DNA of 64,000 nt from Elymus sibiricus (taxonomy: Eukaryota > Streptophyta > Magnoliopsida > Poales > Poaceae). Positions 22,274 through 35,959 of this stretch are shown here, in pieces. The stretch lies in the NCBI GenBank assembly GCA_039707655.1, contig CM077676.1, positions 237,251,366 through 237,315,365 on the forward strand. Direction: 5' to 3'. Within the stretch, counting starts at the first letter, position 1; each line of letters starts with the position of its first letter. The translations under genes and the position numbers were made by a program. The notes under the pieces are model-generated. The model was not told the DNA's origin, searched no databases, and saw only the letters and a program-made list of their open reading frames with translations.

Positions 22274-23790
22274 TGATACGTCCATTTTGCATCATGTTTT
22301 CCTACTGTTATTTATAGAGTTTTTAATCAATATAACACTTTGTGGAGCAATTCTAATGCCTTTTCTCTCTTAACATGCAAGATTTACATAAGGAGGGAGA
22401 TTGCCGGCAGCTGGAATTCTGGAACTGAAAAAGCTATGTCAGAGGTACCTAATTTGCACATCTCCAAATGAGCTGAAATTTCACGGAGATTTATGTTGGA
22501 ATAAATAAAAAATATTGTAGAAAAGAAGTAACAGACGGGGCCACCCAGGTGCCCACGAGGCACCAGGGCGCGGCCACCCCCCAAGCGCGCCCTGGTGGCT
22601 TGTGGGGCCCCTGGCCAGCCTCCGGTGCCCATCTTCTGATATATAAGCCCATTTGCCCTAGAAAAATAAATAGAAGACTTTCGGGACGGGGTGCCGCCGT
22701 CTCGAGGCGGAACTTGGGCAGAAGCATTTTTGCTCCGGCGGAGCGATTCCGCCGGGGATACTTCCCTCTGGGAGGGGGAAATCGAAGCCATCGTCATCAC
22801 CAACAACCCTCTCATCATGGGAGGACCAATCTTCATCAACATCTTCACCAGCACCATCTCATCTCAAACCCTAGTTCATCTCTTGTATTCAATCATTGTC
22901 TCAAAACCTCAGATTGGTACTTGTGGGTTGCTAGTAGTGTTGATTACATCTTCTAGTTGATGCTAGTTGGTTTATTTGGTGGAAGATTATATGTTCAGAT
23001 CTATTATGCTATTCAATACCCCTCTGATCTTGGACATGAATATGATGTGTGAGTAGTTACTTTTGTTCTTGAGGACATGGGAGAAGTCTTGTCATAAGTA
23101 ATCATGTGAATTTGGTCTTCGTTCGATATTTTGATGATATGTATGTTGTTGATTCTCTTAGTGGTGTCATGTGAACGTCGACTACATGACACTTCACCAT
23201 CTTTTGGCCTAAGGGAATGCATTGTGGAGTAGTAATTAGATGATGGGTTACTAGAGTGACAGAAGCTTAAACCCTAGTTTATGCGCTATTTCGTAAGGGG
23301 CTGATTTGGATCCATATGTTTAATGCTATGGTTAGATTCATCTTAATTCTTGTTTCGTAGTTGTGGATGCTTGCGAGAGGAGTTAATCATAAGTGGGAGG
23401 CTTGTTCAAGTAAGAACAGCACCCAAGCACCGGTCCACCCACATATCAAATTATCAAAGTAGCGAACGCGAATCAAACAAACGTGATGAAAGTGACTTGA
23501 TGAAATTCCCATGTGTCCTCGAGAATGCTTTGCTTATTATACGAGTTTGTTCCGGCTTGTCCTTTGCTACAAAAAGGATTGGGCCACCTTGCTACACTCT
23601 TTGTTACCCTTAATACTTGTTACTTGTTACAAATTATCTTGCTATCAAACTACTCGTTACCGATAATTTCAGTGCTTGCAGAAAATACCTTGCTGAAAAC
23701 CGCTTGTCATTTCCTTCTGTTCCTCGTAGGGTTCGACACTCTCACTTATCAAAAGGACTACGATTGATCCCCTATACTTGTGCGTCATCA
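22274..23790 (+). repeat. 5' LTR of element D
   Basis: It starts TGATACGTCC and ends GTCATCA. It contains a 21-bp inverted repeat (22552-22572 and 22586-22606, two mismatches) about 35 bp upstream of a TATA box, TATATAAG (22640-22647). No coding frame inside is convincing. It pairs with 57551-59068. Confidence 0.93.
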
Positions 23791-23801
23791 AGACTCTTTT
23801 C

Positions 23802-23819
23802 TGGCGCCATTGCCGGGGA
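23802..23819 (+). other. Primer-binding site of element D (tRNA-Asp)
   Basis: TGGCGCCATTGCCGGGGA lies 11 bases after the LTR. It matches, with one difference, the complement of the 3' end of plant tRNA-Asp, the primer typical of Athila elements. Confidence 0.8.
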
Positions 23820-23896
23820 GTGAAGCACCTTTGGTGAGTGGAATTTGGTAAGGAAACATTTATATTACGTGCTGAAATTTATTGTCACTTGTCACT

Positions 23897-25533
23897 ATGG
23901 AAAGTAATCTTTTAAGGGGTTTGTTCGGGGTATCTTCACCTCGAACGGAAGCACAAAGAGTTGCTCCTCAACCTACTGCACCTACTGAAAATATTTATTA
24001 CGAAATTCCTTCGGGTATGATAGAGAAACTGCTAGCTAATCCTTATGCAGGAGATGGAACGGTACATCCCGATATGCACTTGATCTGTGTGGATTGTTTA
24101 CGCTTGCAGGTTTATCTGGAGATGGAGTTAAGAAGAAAGTATTCCCTTTATATTTGGAGGTAAAGGCATTGATGTGGTATAGGCTATGTGATGATACTGA
24201 AACATGGGACTGGAACCGGTTGAAGCTGGAATTCCACCAGAAATTCTATCCTATGCATTTGGTTCATCGTGATCGGAATTATATATATAATTTTTGGCCT
24301 TGTGAAGGAGAAAGTATCGCTCAAGCTTGGGGGAGGCTTAAGTATATGTTCCACACATGCCCCAATCATGAGCTCTCAAGAGAAATAATTCTTCAAAACT
24401 TTTATGCTTGGCTTTCTTATAATGATCAATCCATTCTTGATACTTCTTCTGCTAGTTCCTTTATGAAGAAAACTATTGAATCCAGATGGGATCTTCTAGA
24501 AAGAATTAAACGTAACTCTGAAGATTGGGAAATCGACAAAGGTAATGAGTCAGGTATAAATCTTGAGTTTGATTGTGTTAAATCTTTTATGGAAACTGAT
24601 GCTTTTCGTAAGTTTAACACTAAATATGGACTTGACTCTGAGATAGTAGCCACCTTTTGTGAATCTTTTGCTGCTCATGTTGATCTCCCTAAAGAGAAAT
24701 GGTTTAAATATCACCCACCTATTGAATTGAATGAAGAACCTGATAGTGTTAAAGAAGAAACAATTGTTTACCATGTTGATCCAGTTGTGCCTACTTCTTA
24801 TATTGAGAAACCTCCTTTCCCTGTTAGGATTAAGGAACATGCTAAAGTTTTAACTGTGGTTAACAAAAGTAATATTAGAGTACCAAGACCCTCTGAACAA
24901 ATTAAAGTTGAACCTAATGTTGCTATGGTTAAAGATCTCTTGGTCAATAATATAGATGGGCATGTTATTTACTTTTGTGATGAAGCTACTAGAATTGCTA
25001 AGCCCGATCCTAAAGATAAAAACAAACCTGTAGTTGGCATGCTTGTTATTTCTGTTAAGATTGGAGACCGTTGCTATCATGGTTTATGTGATATTGGTGC
25101 TAGTGTGAGTGCTATTCCATTTACTCTTTATCAAGAAGTCATGAATGATATTGCACCTATTGAGATTGAAGATATTGATGTTACTATTAAGCTTGCAAAG
25201 AGATATACTATTTCACCACTTGGGATTGTTAGAGATGTTGAAGTCTTGTGTGGAAAAATAAAATACCCTACTGATTTTTTAGTCCTCTGTTCTCCACAAG
25301 ATAATTTTTGTCCCATTATATTTGGTAGACCTTTCTTGAACACTGTTAATGCTAAGATTGATTGCGCCAAAGAAACTGTCAGTGTTAACTTTGGTGATAT
25401 ATCTCATGAATTTAATTTCTCTAAGTTTCTTAGACAACCTCATGATAAAGAATTGCCTAGTAAAGATAAAATTATTGGTATTGCTTCTATTACCGTACCT
25501 CCTACTGATCCGTTAGAACAATATTTGCTAGAC
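23897..25533 (+). pseudogene. gag and protease of element D
   Basis: The ATG at 23897 (MESNLLRGLFG) begins gag. A frameshift near 24105-24140 separates the first 70 codons from the capsid region (AGLSGDGVKKKVFP, WDWNRLKLEFHQKFYP, ARGESI-like CEGESIAQAWGRL). After a linker comes the protease, with active site LCDIGASVSAIP (about 25087-25125) and IIFGRPFLNT as the second motif. The ORF breaks at 25533, between the Asp codon of EQYLLD and the His codon at 40127, because E is inserted there. The reading frame is kept across that insertion. No zinc knuckle is seen. Confidence 0.85.
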
Positions 25534-28500
25534 TGTGACGCCCTCTGCTCGACCGTGCACTAATCATACACGCAAACGTGCACGCTCGAGATCAGAGACG
25601 CACGGGAAGATATCACAACACAACTCTAAACTCAAATTTAAACATAAATCTTCATATTACAAACCAGGGGTCACGAGGACCCGAATACATAAGTCATACA
25701 CACAAATAATATCTGGGTACAGACATAGTTAGTCAAGTTTGCCATAAGAAGGCTAGCACAAACAGCGATACTGATCGAAAAGGCGAAGGCCTCCTGCCTA
25801 GGGCCTCCGAACTACTCCTGGTCGGCTGGCTCAACCCAGTAGTACGTGCCTCCGGGGCTCTCCTGGTAGTAGTCTCCTGTGGTGGCGTCTGGCTCCTGGT
25901 CTCCATCGACTGATTTCATCAAACGGGTATGGGGGAAAAAGATAGCAAAGCAACCGTGAGTACTCATCCAAAGTAATCGCAAGACTGACATCAGAACTAT
26001 ACTAATTATGCATCGGTATCAAAGGAATGGGGCTATATCTTTGGACTAAACTGCAGAAATGCCAGAACAGAGGGGGAGAGGCCTAACCTATCGAAGACTA
26101 GCATCTTGAAGCAGTTCTTGCAGCATCAGAAGAGAGAAGAGCAAGATAATATATATTCAAACATATGGTAGTAATGCCCTGAGATCCTTCCTCGACTACC
26201 CTGTGAGAAAGTGATCCCGAGAGCGGTAGTAGCAGTTTATCATTGTGACAGTATCCATTTATAGTTGTAGCGGATCAAGATACAACTCCGAGCGTCCTGT
26301 TACCGTGGACACGGCTATTCGAATAGATAACTTCCCTGCAGGGGTGCACTACTGTTACCCAACACGCTCGATCACATCTGGCCGGACACACTTGCTGGGT
26401 AATGCCTGGCCTCGGGTGATCAACACGACGCAATCCTACCTAGGCTCAGCAGAGAGGTCAACACGCCGGTCTAAATCCTAAGCACAAAGGGGTCTTGGGC
26501 CATCGCCCTTCGCACTCCTGCACGTTACGTGGCTGGTCGGGGCCCAGGCGCGACACTGAATACACCAGTGACGTAACCAGCCCACCCCAACGATCAGCCC
26601 GCATCTCTGAGCTGCGACGTCTGAAGAGCTTTCGGCTGATACTACGACGTAGAGGGTCCCATAACCATTATTCCACGTGGTGGTAGTGCGTATAGGGCCA
26701 ACGACCCACTCAGATCAAATACCCAAATCCGTTAGGCGTATTTAGTAACTCGCAGAAACGAACAGGGTTCCTGTCGCTCCGACTTGGTAAAACATATCGC
26801 GCGGGTGCTCTTGGAGCCGACCCGTCTTTGGTAGTATTCTCTCGCGGGCACCCTTGGGGCCAGCCCGACTTTAACAGTTTAAGCATTGCAATATGTAAAC
26901 ATTTCTGTGATCATCACCCAGTGTGATCACGGCCCGGTAACAAGCATGGCATACGGACAAGGTGAAGGGACACCGATGAAACATAGCATATCTAACTAAG
27001 CATCATAGGGTAGCAGGTAATGTAGCAGTAGCAGGCGACAAAATCAGGCTATCCATCGGAATAGGAGCTATCGGAGTAACAGCAGAAGCAATTCTAATGC
27101 AAGCATAAGAGAGAAGGAATGGGCGATATCTTATGATCAAGGGGGTTTTGCTTGCCTGAAAGCTCAGCTGAAGGGGTCTGGTCGTCGGCGACGTCGTCGT
27201 ACACTGCAGTGTCGTCGGCAGTCTCGGGGGCTATCGGGAGAGAAGGAGGGGGAGGAAACAATAAATACACGGCAAAAATGCAACAACGATGCATGACATG
27301 CCTAAATGATATGCAAGTGTGATACATTGCCTATCTAATTGTTTTAGATAATTTAGGAATTTATTTGGATTTATTCTATTAAGGTCATGCACTATTCATT
27401 TATCGGAATCAGGGGTGCACTACTGTTACCCAACACGCTCGATCACATCTGGCCGGACACACTTGCTGTGTAATGCCCGGCCTCGGGTGATCAACACGAC
27501 GCAGTCCTACCTAGGCTCCGCAGAGAGGTCAACACGCCGGTCTAAATCCTAAGCACAAAGGGGTCTTGGGCCATCGCCCTTCGCACTCCTGCACGTTACA
27601 TGGCTGGTCGGGGCCCAGGCGCGACACTGAATACACCAGTGACGTAACCAGCCCACCCCAACGATCAGCCCTCATCTCTGAGCTGTGACGTCTGAAGATC
27701 TTTCGGCTGATACTACGACGTACAGGGTCCCATAACCATTATCCTATGTGGTGGTAGTGCGTATAGGGCCAACGACCCACTCATATCAAATACCCAAATC
27801 CGTTAGGCGTATTTAGTAACTCGCAGAAATGAACAGGGTTCCTGTCGCTCCGACTTGGTAAAACATATCGCGCGGGTGCTCTCGGAGCCGACCCGTCTTT
27901 GGTAGTATTCTCTCACGGGCACCCTTGGGGCCAGCCCGACTTTAACAGTTTAAGCATTGCAATATGTAAACATTTCCGTGATCATCACCCAGAGTGATCA
28001 CGGCCCGGTAACAAGCATGGCATACGGACAAGGTGAAGGGCCACCGATGAAACATAGCATATCTAACTAAGCATCATAGGGTAGCAGGTAATGTAGCAGT
28101 AGCAGGCGACAAAATCAGGCTATGCATCGGAATAGGAGCTATCGGAGTAACAGCAGAAGCAATTCTAATGCAAGCATAAGAGAGAAGGAATGGGTGATAT
28201 CTTATGATCAAGGGGGTTTTGCTTGCCTAGAAGCTCAGCTGAAGGGTTCTGGTCGTCGGCGACGTCGTCGTACACAGCAGTGTCGTCGGCAGTCTCGGGG
28301 GCTATCGGAAGAGAAGGCGGGGGAGGAAACAATAAATACCAGGAAAAAATGCAACAACGATGCATGACATGCCTAAATGATATGCAGGTGTGATACATTG
28401 CCTATCTAATTGTTTTAGATAATTTAGGAATTTATTTGGATTTATTCTATTAAGGTCATGCACTATTCATTTATCGAAATCAGGTAAAAAGTTCCATGTT

Positions 28501-30416
28501 CAGTATGTTAGAGGGGTGTGACAGGTATGTGGGTACGATATTCGGATTCTTCATATTTTTCTGATCATTTTTCATATATAAATTATTTTCATCCGAGTTA
28601 CGGTTTATTTTATATGATTTTTCAAAGTTTTAAACAATTTCTGGAATTTCTGGAATTAATTTAATTAGAATTATCCGAAACAGTATTTGGTGACATCGGC
28701 ATGACGCCAGTGTGATGTCAGCAGTCAACTGACCTGTTGACTTGTCAACCTGACAGGTGGGACCCACCTGTTATAGGCTAGACAAATATAACAGAAGATT
28801 AAATTAACTAATTAACCTAATTATCTAGTGGGACCCACAGTCAGTGTCTAACTAGTTAATTAATTAACTAACAGTTTAATTAACTTTTTAATTAACATTT
28901 TATTTATTTTTAAAACATTTTAAACGGTGGGGCCCCACATGTCAGTGGCGGGGCCAGTCCAGTCAGCGGCTGACCGGGTCAGCTGGGCCAGCGGGGCCCA
29001 GCAGTCAGCGGCACAGGGCGTGCCACATCGGCGCCACGCTGGACGCCGGCCACCGGAGCACTCCAGCGAGCCCGAGCGCGGCGGCAACTCCGGCGAGCCC
29101 GGAATTTTCCTACGGTGCATCATTTCGGGCGTGCTATGGCTCTCTGGAACGAGTACTCAAGGCCGTGTCCGATGGTGGGGGTCACGGCGGCTGGGGTGGC
29201 CGGAATGGTCGCCGGCGACGACGTCGGGCGGCGGCGGCTTCGGGTGGAGCTCGGGATCGCGGCTGCGGGGTGAGTTCGGGCGCGCAATCTAGCTAGGCGG
29301 CGCCTACGCGGCACGGCGGGAAAGATGGGCAGCAGCACGCGACCAAACGGTCGCCGGAACGACGTCGGCGTCGTAATCCACGGCGGAGGGCTCGGGCGAG
29401 ATGGGGGCGGCAGCTACGGTTACGGAGAGAGAGCAGGGAGAGGAGGGATCGACGCGGCAGCTCACAATAGCCATGTAGGTATGCGAAAGTGAGCTCGGGG
29501 AAGGACGACGGCGGCGAATCGAGGCGGCGACCGACGGCGGCCGTAGGAGGAAGAAGGGCTCGGGGAAGACGCTGCGGTGGCTCCCGTCTTCGGCTAGTCG
29601 GTGTAGGCGCCGTAGTCGAGGTCGGCGACGGCGTAGGACACGACGGGAAGGCGAGGCGATGGTGGTGGCCGTGAGTTCTAGCGGCGACCAATCATGGTGG
29701 CGTTCGGGTGCGGTGGGGAAACGAGGGAGAGAGGGAGTGGGGCGGCTAGGGTTAGCCAGAGGGGTGCGGGGGAGGCCTTATCCTCCTCGGCGGGCGCGGG
29801 GTCGCGCGGTGTCATGCAGCGAGGAGGGGGGCCAGGGCGCAGGCGCGCGCGCGGTCGACAGCGGCCGCGGATCAGCAGTGGGAGGTAGGAGAAGGAGCTG
29901 CGCGGGCTGGGCCGGCTGGTTGGCTAGAGCCCAGCCGCGCGGGCCTTTTTCTTTTTCTTTCTTTTCCTTTTCTGTTTTCCATTTTTATTTCTGTTTTGCA
30001 AATAGTTATGCCCCCCATTGACTTTTGTAAAACATATGAACTAGCCACATAATTTCAGTGCAATATTAACCACTGTCAGAAACTGGTTTGGAGCCAAAGT
30101 GATTTCATTTGAATTTTAATTAAATAAATTAGGATTAAATATTGTTGTTATGGTTCTGTTTTAGGATGTTAGAGTCCTTTAAGTAATTCAATTAATGTTG
30201 ACTATATTTTATAATTGCTTCTGGATTATTTGCTATTTAGTGAACATTTTAGTTTCCAATTTGGAACAACTTTTATTTTCACTTTAAATTTGAACTTCAA
30301 TTTGAATTGGAATTTTAAATGAGATATGATCCAAATGATGATTAAGCACTGTTAATCATGGTGACTTGGCATTATCAAAGGGGTGATCACTGTTGCTAAT
30401 ACAAGGGGGTGTTACA
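25534..30416 (-). repeat. 3' LTR of element E, with partial duplication
   Basis: The LTR is 4883 bp against 3814 bp for its partner. A 1071-bp unit occurs twice in tandem: 26341-27411 and 27412-28482. The first unit and the segment left of it are almost identical to the right LTR (36308-38187); the second unit and everything to 30416 are diverged by roughly 4%. The distal half (28920-29940) is GC-rich and contains several accidental open frames. Confidence 0.9.
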
Positions 30417-30431
30417 ATTCTCCCCCTCTAA
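30417..30431 (-). other. Polypurine tract of element E
   Basis: On the minus strand AGAGGGGGAGAAT directly precedes the TGTAACACC start of the 3' LTR. Confidence 0.75.
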
Positions 30432-30452
30432 AAGAAATTCTCGTCCCGAGAA

Positions 30453-33400
30453 TTAAGAGGCAGGCTGAAAGAAAGCGGGGTACTCTTCACGAAGATGATC
30501 TTCGCGTTCCCAAGTGGCTTCATCCTCAGAATGATTCGACCACTGAACTTTAAGGAACTTGATTGCCTTCTGACGGGTTCGACGTTCAGCTTGATCAAGA
30601 ATGCGGATCGGATACTCTTGATAAGATAGATCTTCTCGCAATTCAAGCACTTCATGATCCACTGCTCGGATAGGATCCTTGAAGCAGCGTCGGAGTTGCG
30701 ATACATGGAAGACATCATGTACTTGTGAAAGGTTTGGCGGCAATTCCAACTGATATGCCACTTCTCCTCGATGGGCGAGAATACGGAATGGGCCAATGTA
30801 GCGAGGAGCTAACTTGCCCTTGATCCCAAATCGGTGAGTGCCCTTCATCGGAGTGACGCGAAGGTAAGCTTGCTCACCAGGTTGATAGACCATTACCTGG
30901 TGTTTTCGATCATAGTTGCTCTTCTGACGAGACTGAGCAGCTTTCAAATGATCACGGACAATGCGGACTTGTTCTTCAGCTTGTTGAATAATGTCCGGTC
31001 CAACGAGTGATCGTTCCCCAGTTTCTGACCAATTCAGAGGGGTCCGACACTTACATCCATAAAGAACTTCAAAGGGTGCCATCTTCAAATTAGCCTGATA
31101 GCTATTGATGTAAGAGAATTCAGCATACGGGAGAGATTCCTCCCATTTCTTACCAAATGAGATGACACAAGCTCGAAGCATATCTTCAAGCACTTGATTG
31201 ACTCGGTCAACTTGTCCCTGGGACTGGGGGTGAAAAGTTGTGCTGAAGGACGGATGAGTTCCCATAGCTTCTTGGAAACTGTTCCAAAATCTTGAGGTAA
31301 AGAGGCTGCCACGATCTAAACTGATCTCCAACGGAATACCATGAAGTGACACAATTCTGGAAACATACAAGTCTGCTAACTGACTAGCAGTGATTGTCTC
31401 CTTGACTGGCAGAAAGTGAGCAACCTTTGAGAACCGGTCAATGACGACAAAGATAGCATCATGACCCTTCTGCGATCTGGGAAAACCAGTGATGAAGTCC
31501 ATTTCGACTTTATCCCATTTCCATTCAGGAATATCAAGTGGTTGCAGAGTTCCAGCAGGCCTTTGATGTTCTGCTTTAATGCGACGGCAAACGTCACACT
31601 CAGCAACATAACGCGCAATGTCTCGCTTCATATCAGGCCACCAGTATCTCTGTCGAATGTCTTGGTACATCTTGGTACTACCAGGATGAGTTGAGAGAGG
31701 CGTATCATGAGCTTCTTTCATGACAAGCGGGGTCAGATCCAGATTGTCCTTTCTAGGAACCACTAAACGATTCTTGAAGAACAAGGTGCCATCAGCATCA
31801 ACAGTGAAGAACGAGGGCTTTCCCTTTTTGAGATCACACTTAATCTTCTCGACCTCAGAGTCAGCTTTCTGTATATGCTTGATGAGGTCCTCGAGATCTG
31901 GTTCAACAACCAGGGTATTGAGATAACCCTGAGGAACAATATGAAGGTTCAACTTGTGAAGCTCTTCATAAAGAAGAGGTTGTGCTTGCTGAACCATGAG
32001 GTTGTTGCAATAAGACTTGCGACTCAAAGCATCGGCCATTACATTAGCCTTGCCAGGGGTATAAGAGATATCCATGTCATAATCGGCTATTGTCTCGATC
32101 CATCTTTGTTGACAGAGGTTCAAATCTGGTTGCGTATACAGATACTTCAGACTTTCATGGTCCGTGTATATCTCGCAACGATTACCAAGAAGGTAATGTC
32201 GCCACAGCTTCAAAGCATAAATAACTGCTGCTAACTCAAGATCATGTGTTGGATACTTATCTTCGTGAGGACGCAACTGACGAGAGCCATAAGCAATCAC
32301 CTTGCGCTCTTGCATTAGGACACAGCCTAATCCTTGACGGGATGCGTCGCAATATATCACAAAGTCCTTACGGGTATCTGGGGGTGCTAGCACTGGGGCA
32401 GATGTCAACTTATCTTTAAGTGTCTGAAAAATTTCTTGGTATTTTTCCGTCCACTCAAACTTAACGCCCTTGTGAAGCAGATCAGTCAGTGGATTAGCAA
32501 TCTTGGAGAAGTTCTCGACGAACCGGCGACAATAGCTAGCAAGACCGAGAAAACTTCTGACTTGCTTGACATTCTTCGGGGGAGTCCAGTCAAGAATAGC
32601 CTGAACTCGTTCTGGGTTAACAACAATGCCATCTTTGGAAATCACATGACCAAGATAAGTCACCTCAGATAACCAGAATTCACACTTGGAAAACTTGGCA
32701 TAAAGCTGGCGTTCTCGGAGTTTCTCCAATACAAGCCGAAGATGTTCAGCGTGTTCTTCTTCATTCTTGGAAAATATAAGGATATCATCCAAATAAACCA
32801 CGACGAACTTGTCGAGGTAGTCCATGAAGATATAGTTCAGCAATCGAGAGAAGGTTGCTGGAGCATTGGTTAAGCCGAAAGACATAACGGTGTACTCGTA
32901 TGATCCATAACGAGTAACGAAGGCGGTCTTCGGAATATCCTCTTTATGAACTCGGATCTGATGGTAACCCAACCTTAAGTCGAGTTTAGAGAACACAGAG
33001 GATCCACCAAGCTGATCATAAAGATCGTTGATCCGGGGAAGTGGATATTTGTTGTAGATTGTTGCTTGGTTGATAGGCCGATAGTCCTGGACCAATCGGT
33101 TGGTTCCATCCTTCTTCTTGACGAAGAGAGAAGGTGCTCCCCAAGCAGAAGAACTGGGGCGGATGAAACCCTTCTTAAGTGACTTGTCGATTTCCTCCTT
33201 AAGCTCAAGGAGTTGATGCGGTGGCATCTTGTATGGGCGCTTGGCAATAGGAGTGGTGCCTGGTTTCAAGTCGATGACAAATTCAACGGCTCTGACCGGG
33301 GGTATTCCTGGAAGTTCTTCTAGAAAGACGTCCGGAAAATCGCGAACGACTGGAACGTTCTCAATTCCCTCAAGAGGTGAGGCGTTCAAGGCATTCAGAG

Positions 33401-34892
33401 CATATATCTGAGCTTCGGCATTCAGAGTAATTCGGGCGGTGTAGTTCACTATCTCGTCAGAGGGGTGAAGGAGTTGGACGGCTTTAGTGGCACAATTGAT
33501 CGAAGTAATGTGAGCTTTCAACCAATCCATTCCCAGAATGAGGTCTATCGTTGACGATTTCAAGATGATAGATGAAACAAGGAATTCGAGTCCTTTGATT
33601 TCAACAGTGACATTGTGTGCCATCATGGTGGTTTGACACTGGCCTCCAGGGGTGCGGACAACTACTGGTAGGTTCATCTTTTGAAATGCAATGTCATGTG
33701 CTAATGCAAATGCTTCTGTAATGAATGAATGCGATGCTCCTGAATCAAATAAAACAGATGCGGGTACCGAGTTAACGAGAAGGGTACCCATCACAGTGTC
33801 AGGTTGATCCTGAACTTCTTCAATATCGACGTGGTAAGCCTGTCCACGTCCATAAGCAGCAGGCCCAGTATTATAGTTGCGGGTCTGGTTGTTGCCATGG
33901 CCATTGCCACGGCCAGCATGAGGAAGTGCCAACTGATTCTGATTCTGGCAGTAGGCCTTGGCAAGGTGACCTGGGCGGCGACACTTGAAGCACAGACCAT
34001 CTTCAGGACGAAGAGGAGCAGCACGTGGTGGAGCAGCTTGAGCTCTCGGCTGCCTCGGTGGTGGAGGAGGCAGACGGGGTGCAGCATAGGAAGGCCTGAG
34101 CCCAGGGGCAGCTGGACGATACACGCTGTTGGGAATCCAGATTCGACGCTTCTGCGCTGAGCTCGAAGATGAGCCAATGTCACGATAGCGTTTCTGCGAC
34201 TCCTTGTGCTCCATCTGAGCAGTCTCAACCAGAATAGCCTTGTTCACGAGGGTGGCAAAGTCGGTGAAGTCTTGAGCAGCAAGCGCAAGCTTGAGGTCTG
34301 GGTGGAGTCCATTACGGAACTTCTCCTATCTACGAGCATCAGTGGCTATGTCTTCTTCAGCATAGCGAGACAGGTTAAGGAATTCACGCTGATAAGCTTC
34401 GACAGTCATATTGCCCTGAGTGAGGTTGCGAAACTCGGTTCTCTTCCGGTCCATGATTCCCTGAGGAATGTAACGAGCACGGAAGGCAGTCTGGAACTCG
34501 AGCCAAGTGATAACTGTCCCCTCAGGTAGTGAACGCCTGTGGGTGGACCACCATTGAGCAGTGGGGCCCTTCAAGAAGTAGGACGCGAAGGTGACAAGGT
34601 TTTCAGGGGCGACACAGGCAGATTCCATCTCGTAGGCGATGTCGCGAAGCCAGTCATCAGCATCCAGTGGCTGTTCAGAGTTGCGGTAAACAGTTGGGTT
34701 GAGACGTACGAACTCCTACAGAGTTATTGGGGCAGGTGGCTGGTTCTGAGCATTCTGGTTCTGCTGCGGGAACTGAGCCATGATTCCAACCATGAACTGG
34801 CGGTTCAGCTCGAATTGCTGCATCATAGCTGCCATATAGTCTGGCGGGGGTGGATCGTTGGCACCACGGCCACGACCACCTGGTCTAACCAT
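30453..34892 (-). pseudogene. gag-pol polyprotein of element E with chromodomain
   Basis: One frame from the ATG at 34892 to the TAA at 30453 (1480 codons) with two TAG codons at 34718-34716 and 34328-34326. Gag: WLRDIAYEM, LKGPTAQWW, FRARYIPQGI. Zinc knuckle [15 protein letters not shown] has one extra residue before the last Cys. Protease: [46 protein letters not shown]. RNase [15 protein letters not shown] and [10 protein letters not shown]. Integrase: [26 protein letters not shown] and GQVDRVNQ, where the catalytic Glu (normally in TERVNQ) reads Asp. The last 75 residues ([19 protein letters not shown]...[14 protein letters not shown]) form a chromodomain, which in this group directs integration towards marked chromatin. 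Confidence 0.92.
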
Positions 34893-35068
34893 CCTGCTAA
34901 AAATTTAACAGGGAGTAGTTTAGTAAAAGCAACTGCAAGTGTTTAGCGACAAACATGATGTAACACGACAATAAATAAGTAGTGCAATAGATGCATAACA
35001 ATAGTCAATGAAGACATACAGATCCATACACAGAGTCGGTTACGCGCGGACAGCATAAGTTCGCAAAA

Positions 35069-35959
35069 TTAAACAGCTAGACATACTAGGCGGCGCGCAG
35101 GCACGCGGTGAGGAATACACAACGAGACATAGCAAAGGCTACATAAACGTCGGGGAAAACCACTGAAACGGGGTAACTGCAGGTGCGGACGATGAGTGTC
35201 CAAGGCAGAAAAGTCCTGCTCTCCGTGTGCACTCTCATGCAGAACCCGGTCTCGAACTGGAAGAAGAGGTCCACGGGCAGGTGTGTGACCTCCAACAGCA
35301 GGCCAATCGATACCTGGAGGTATCTGAGTCCTGCGCGGGTAAAGGATATACTCTGAATGTATCCCTGCACGAACAGCTGGCAGCAACTGTGTCATAGCAT
35401 CGTAGAGACATGCTCGAGTGGCAAACAACTCGACGGCAAGAGCCCGGGCAGTGCGATCCAGAGCCTGAGTGCACTGAATCAAAACTTGCGGGTCGTATTG
35501 ACGTCGCTCGTAAGGGGCACAGACAGCTGTGTAGTATCCGGTAGCATCTCCAGCAGGGGCATACGGGATGTATCGGAACTCGGAGTCATCCAAGCGACTA
35601 TGCTCGCCACGAAGACATGCGACTGCAGAATGGGCAGCGTCATGGACTGCCATATCAATCGTCACGCCGATACCATGAAAAGTGTACAGCTCTATGACGG
35701 AGTCGTTCTGCTGATCGAAGATAAGAACATCTGCATGGTACTGCTCCTGGTTGAACTCGCGGAAATCCTCATAAAACATGTACTCGGGGTACCAACGGTA
35801 GCCCAGTCTGGTCAGGAGGGCGATCAGGACAGCTGGAAAACCAGGGGCATCACGAGCCCAAGTGCGAAGCACAAGCTGCGTCGCAGGGCGCGGCAGAAAC
35901 AAGCGATCCATCTGAACAGAGGAAATTTCAAGATTGTCACATGACAGTGTGAGAAGCAT
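35069..35959 (-). CDS. Leader ORF between PBS and gag of element E, unknown function
   Basis: This 296-codon open frame starts at ATG 35959 and lies 5' of gag on the same strand. Residues about 17-60 (MDRLFLPRPATQLVLRTWARD) and a WYPEYMFYEDFRE stretch look like a folded globular protein rather than random sequence. The last 90 residues are Arg/Pro/Leu-rich and look less constrained, so the true end may be earlier or a frameshift may be present. I see no known retroelement domain. It could be an extra gene of this lineage or a captured host fragment. Confidence 0.5.
   Translation of the reverse strand: MLLTLSCDNLEISSVQMDRLFLPRPATQLVLRTWARDAPGFPAVLIALLTRLGYRWYPEYMFYEDFREFNQEQYHADVLIFDQQNDSVIELYTFHGIGVTIDMAVHDAAHSAVACLRGEHSRLDDSEFRYIPYAPAGDATGYYTAVCAPYERRQYDPQVLIQCTQALDRTARALAVELFATRACLYDAMTQLLPAVRAGIHSEYILYPRRTQIPPGIDWPAVGGHTPARGPLLPVRDRVLHESAHGEQDFSALDTHRPHLQLPRFSGFPRRLCSLCYVSLCIPHRVPARRLVCLAV

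Noticed and set aside
26341..28482. Two 1071-bp units as a satellite or CRISPR-like array
   Set aside because: Only two units, both LTR sequence; no short repeats with spacers.
25534..30416. Open frames in the GC-rich part of E's LTRs (for example 28927-29292, 29659-30021)
   Set aside because: Overlapping frames on both strands, low complexity, and different frames open in the two LTR copies.
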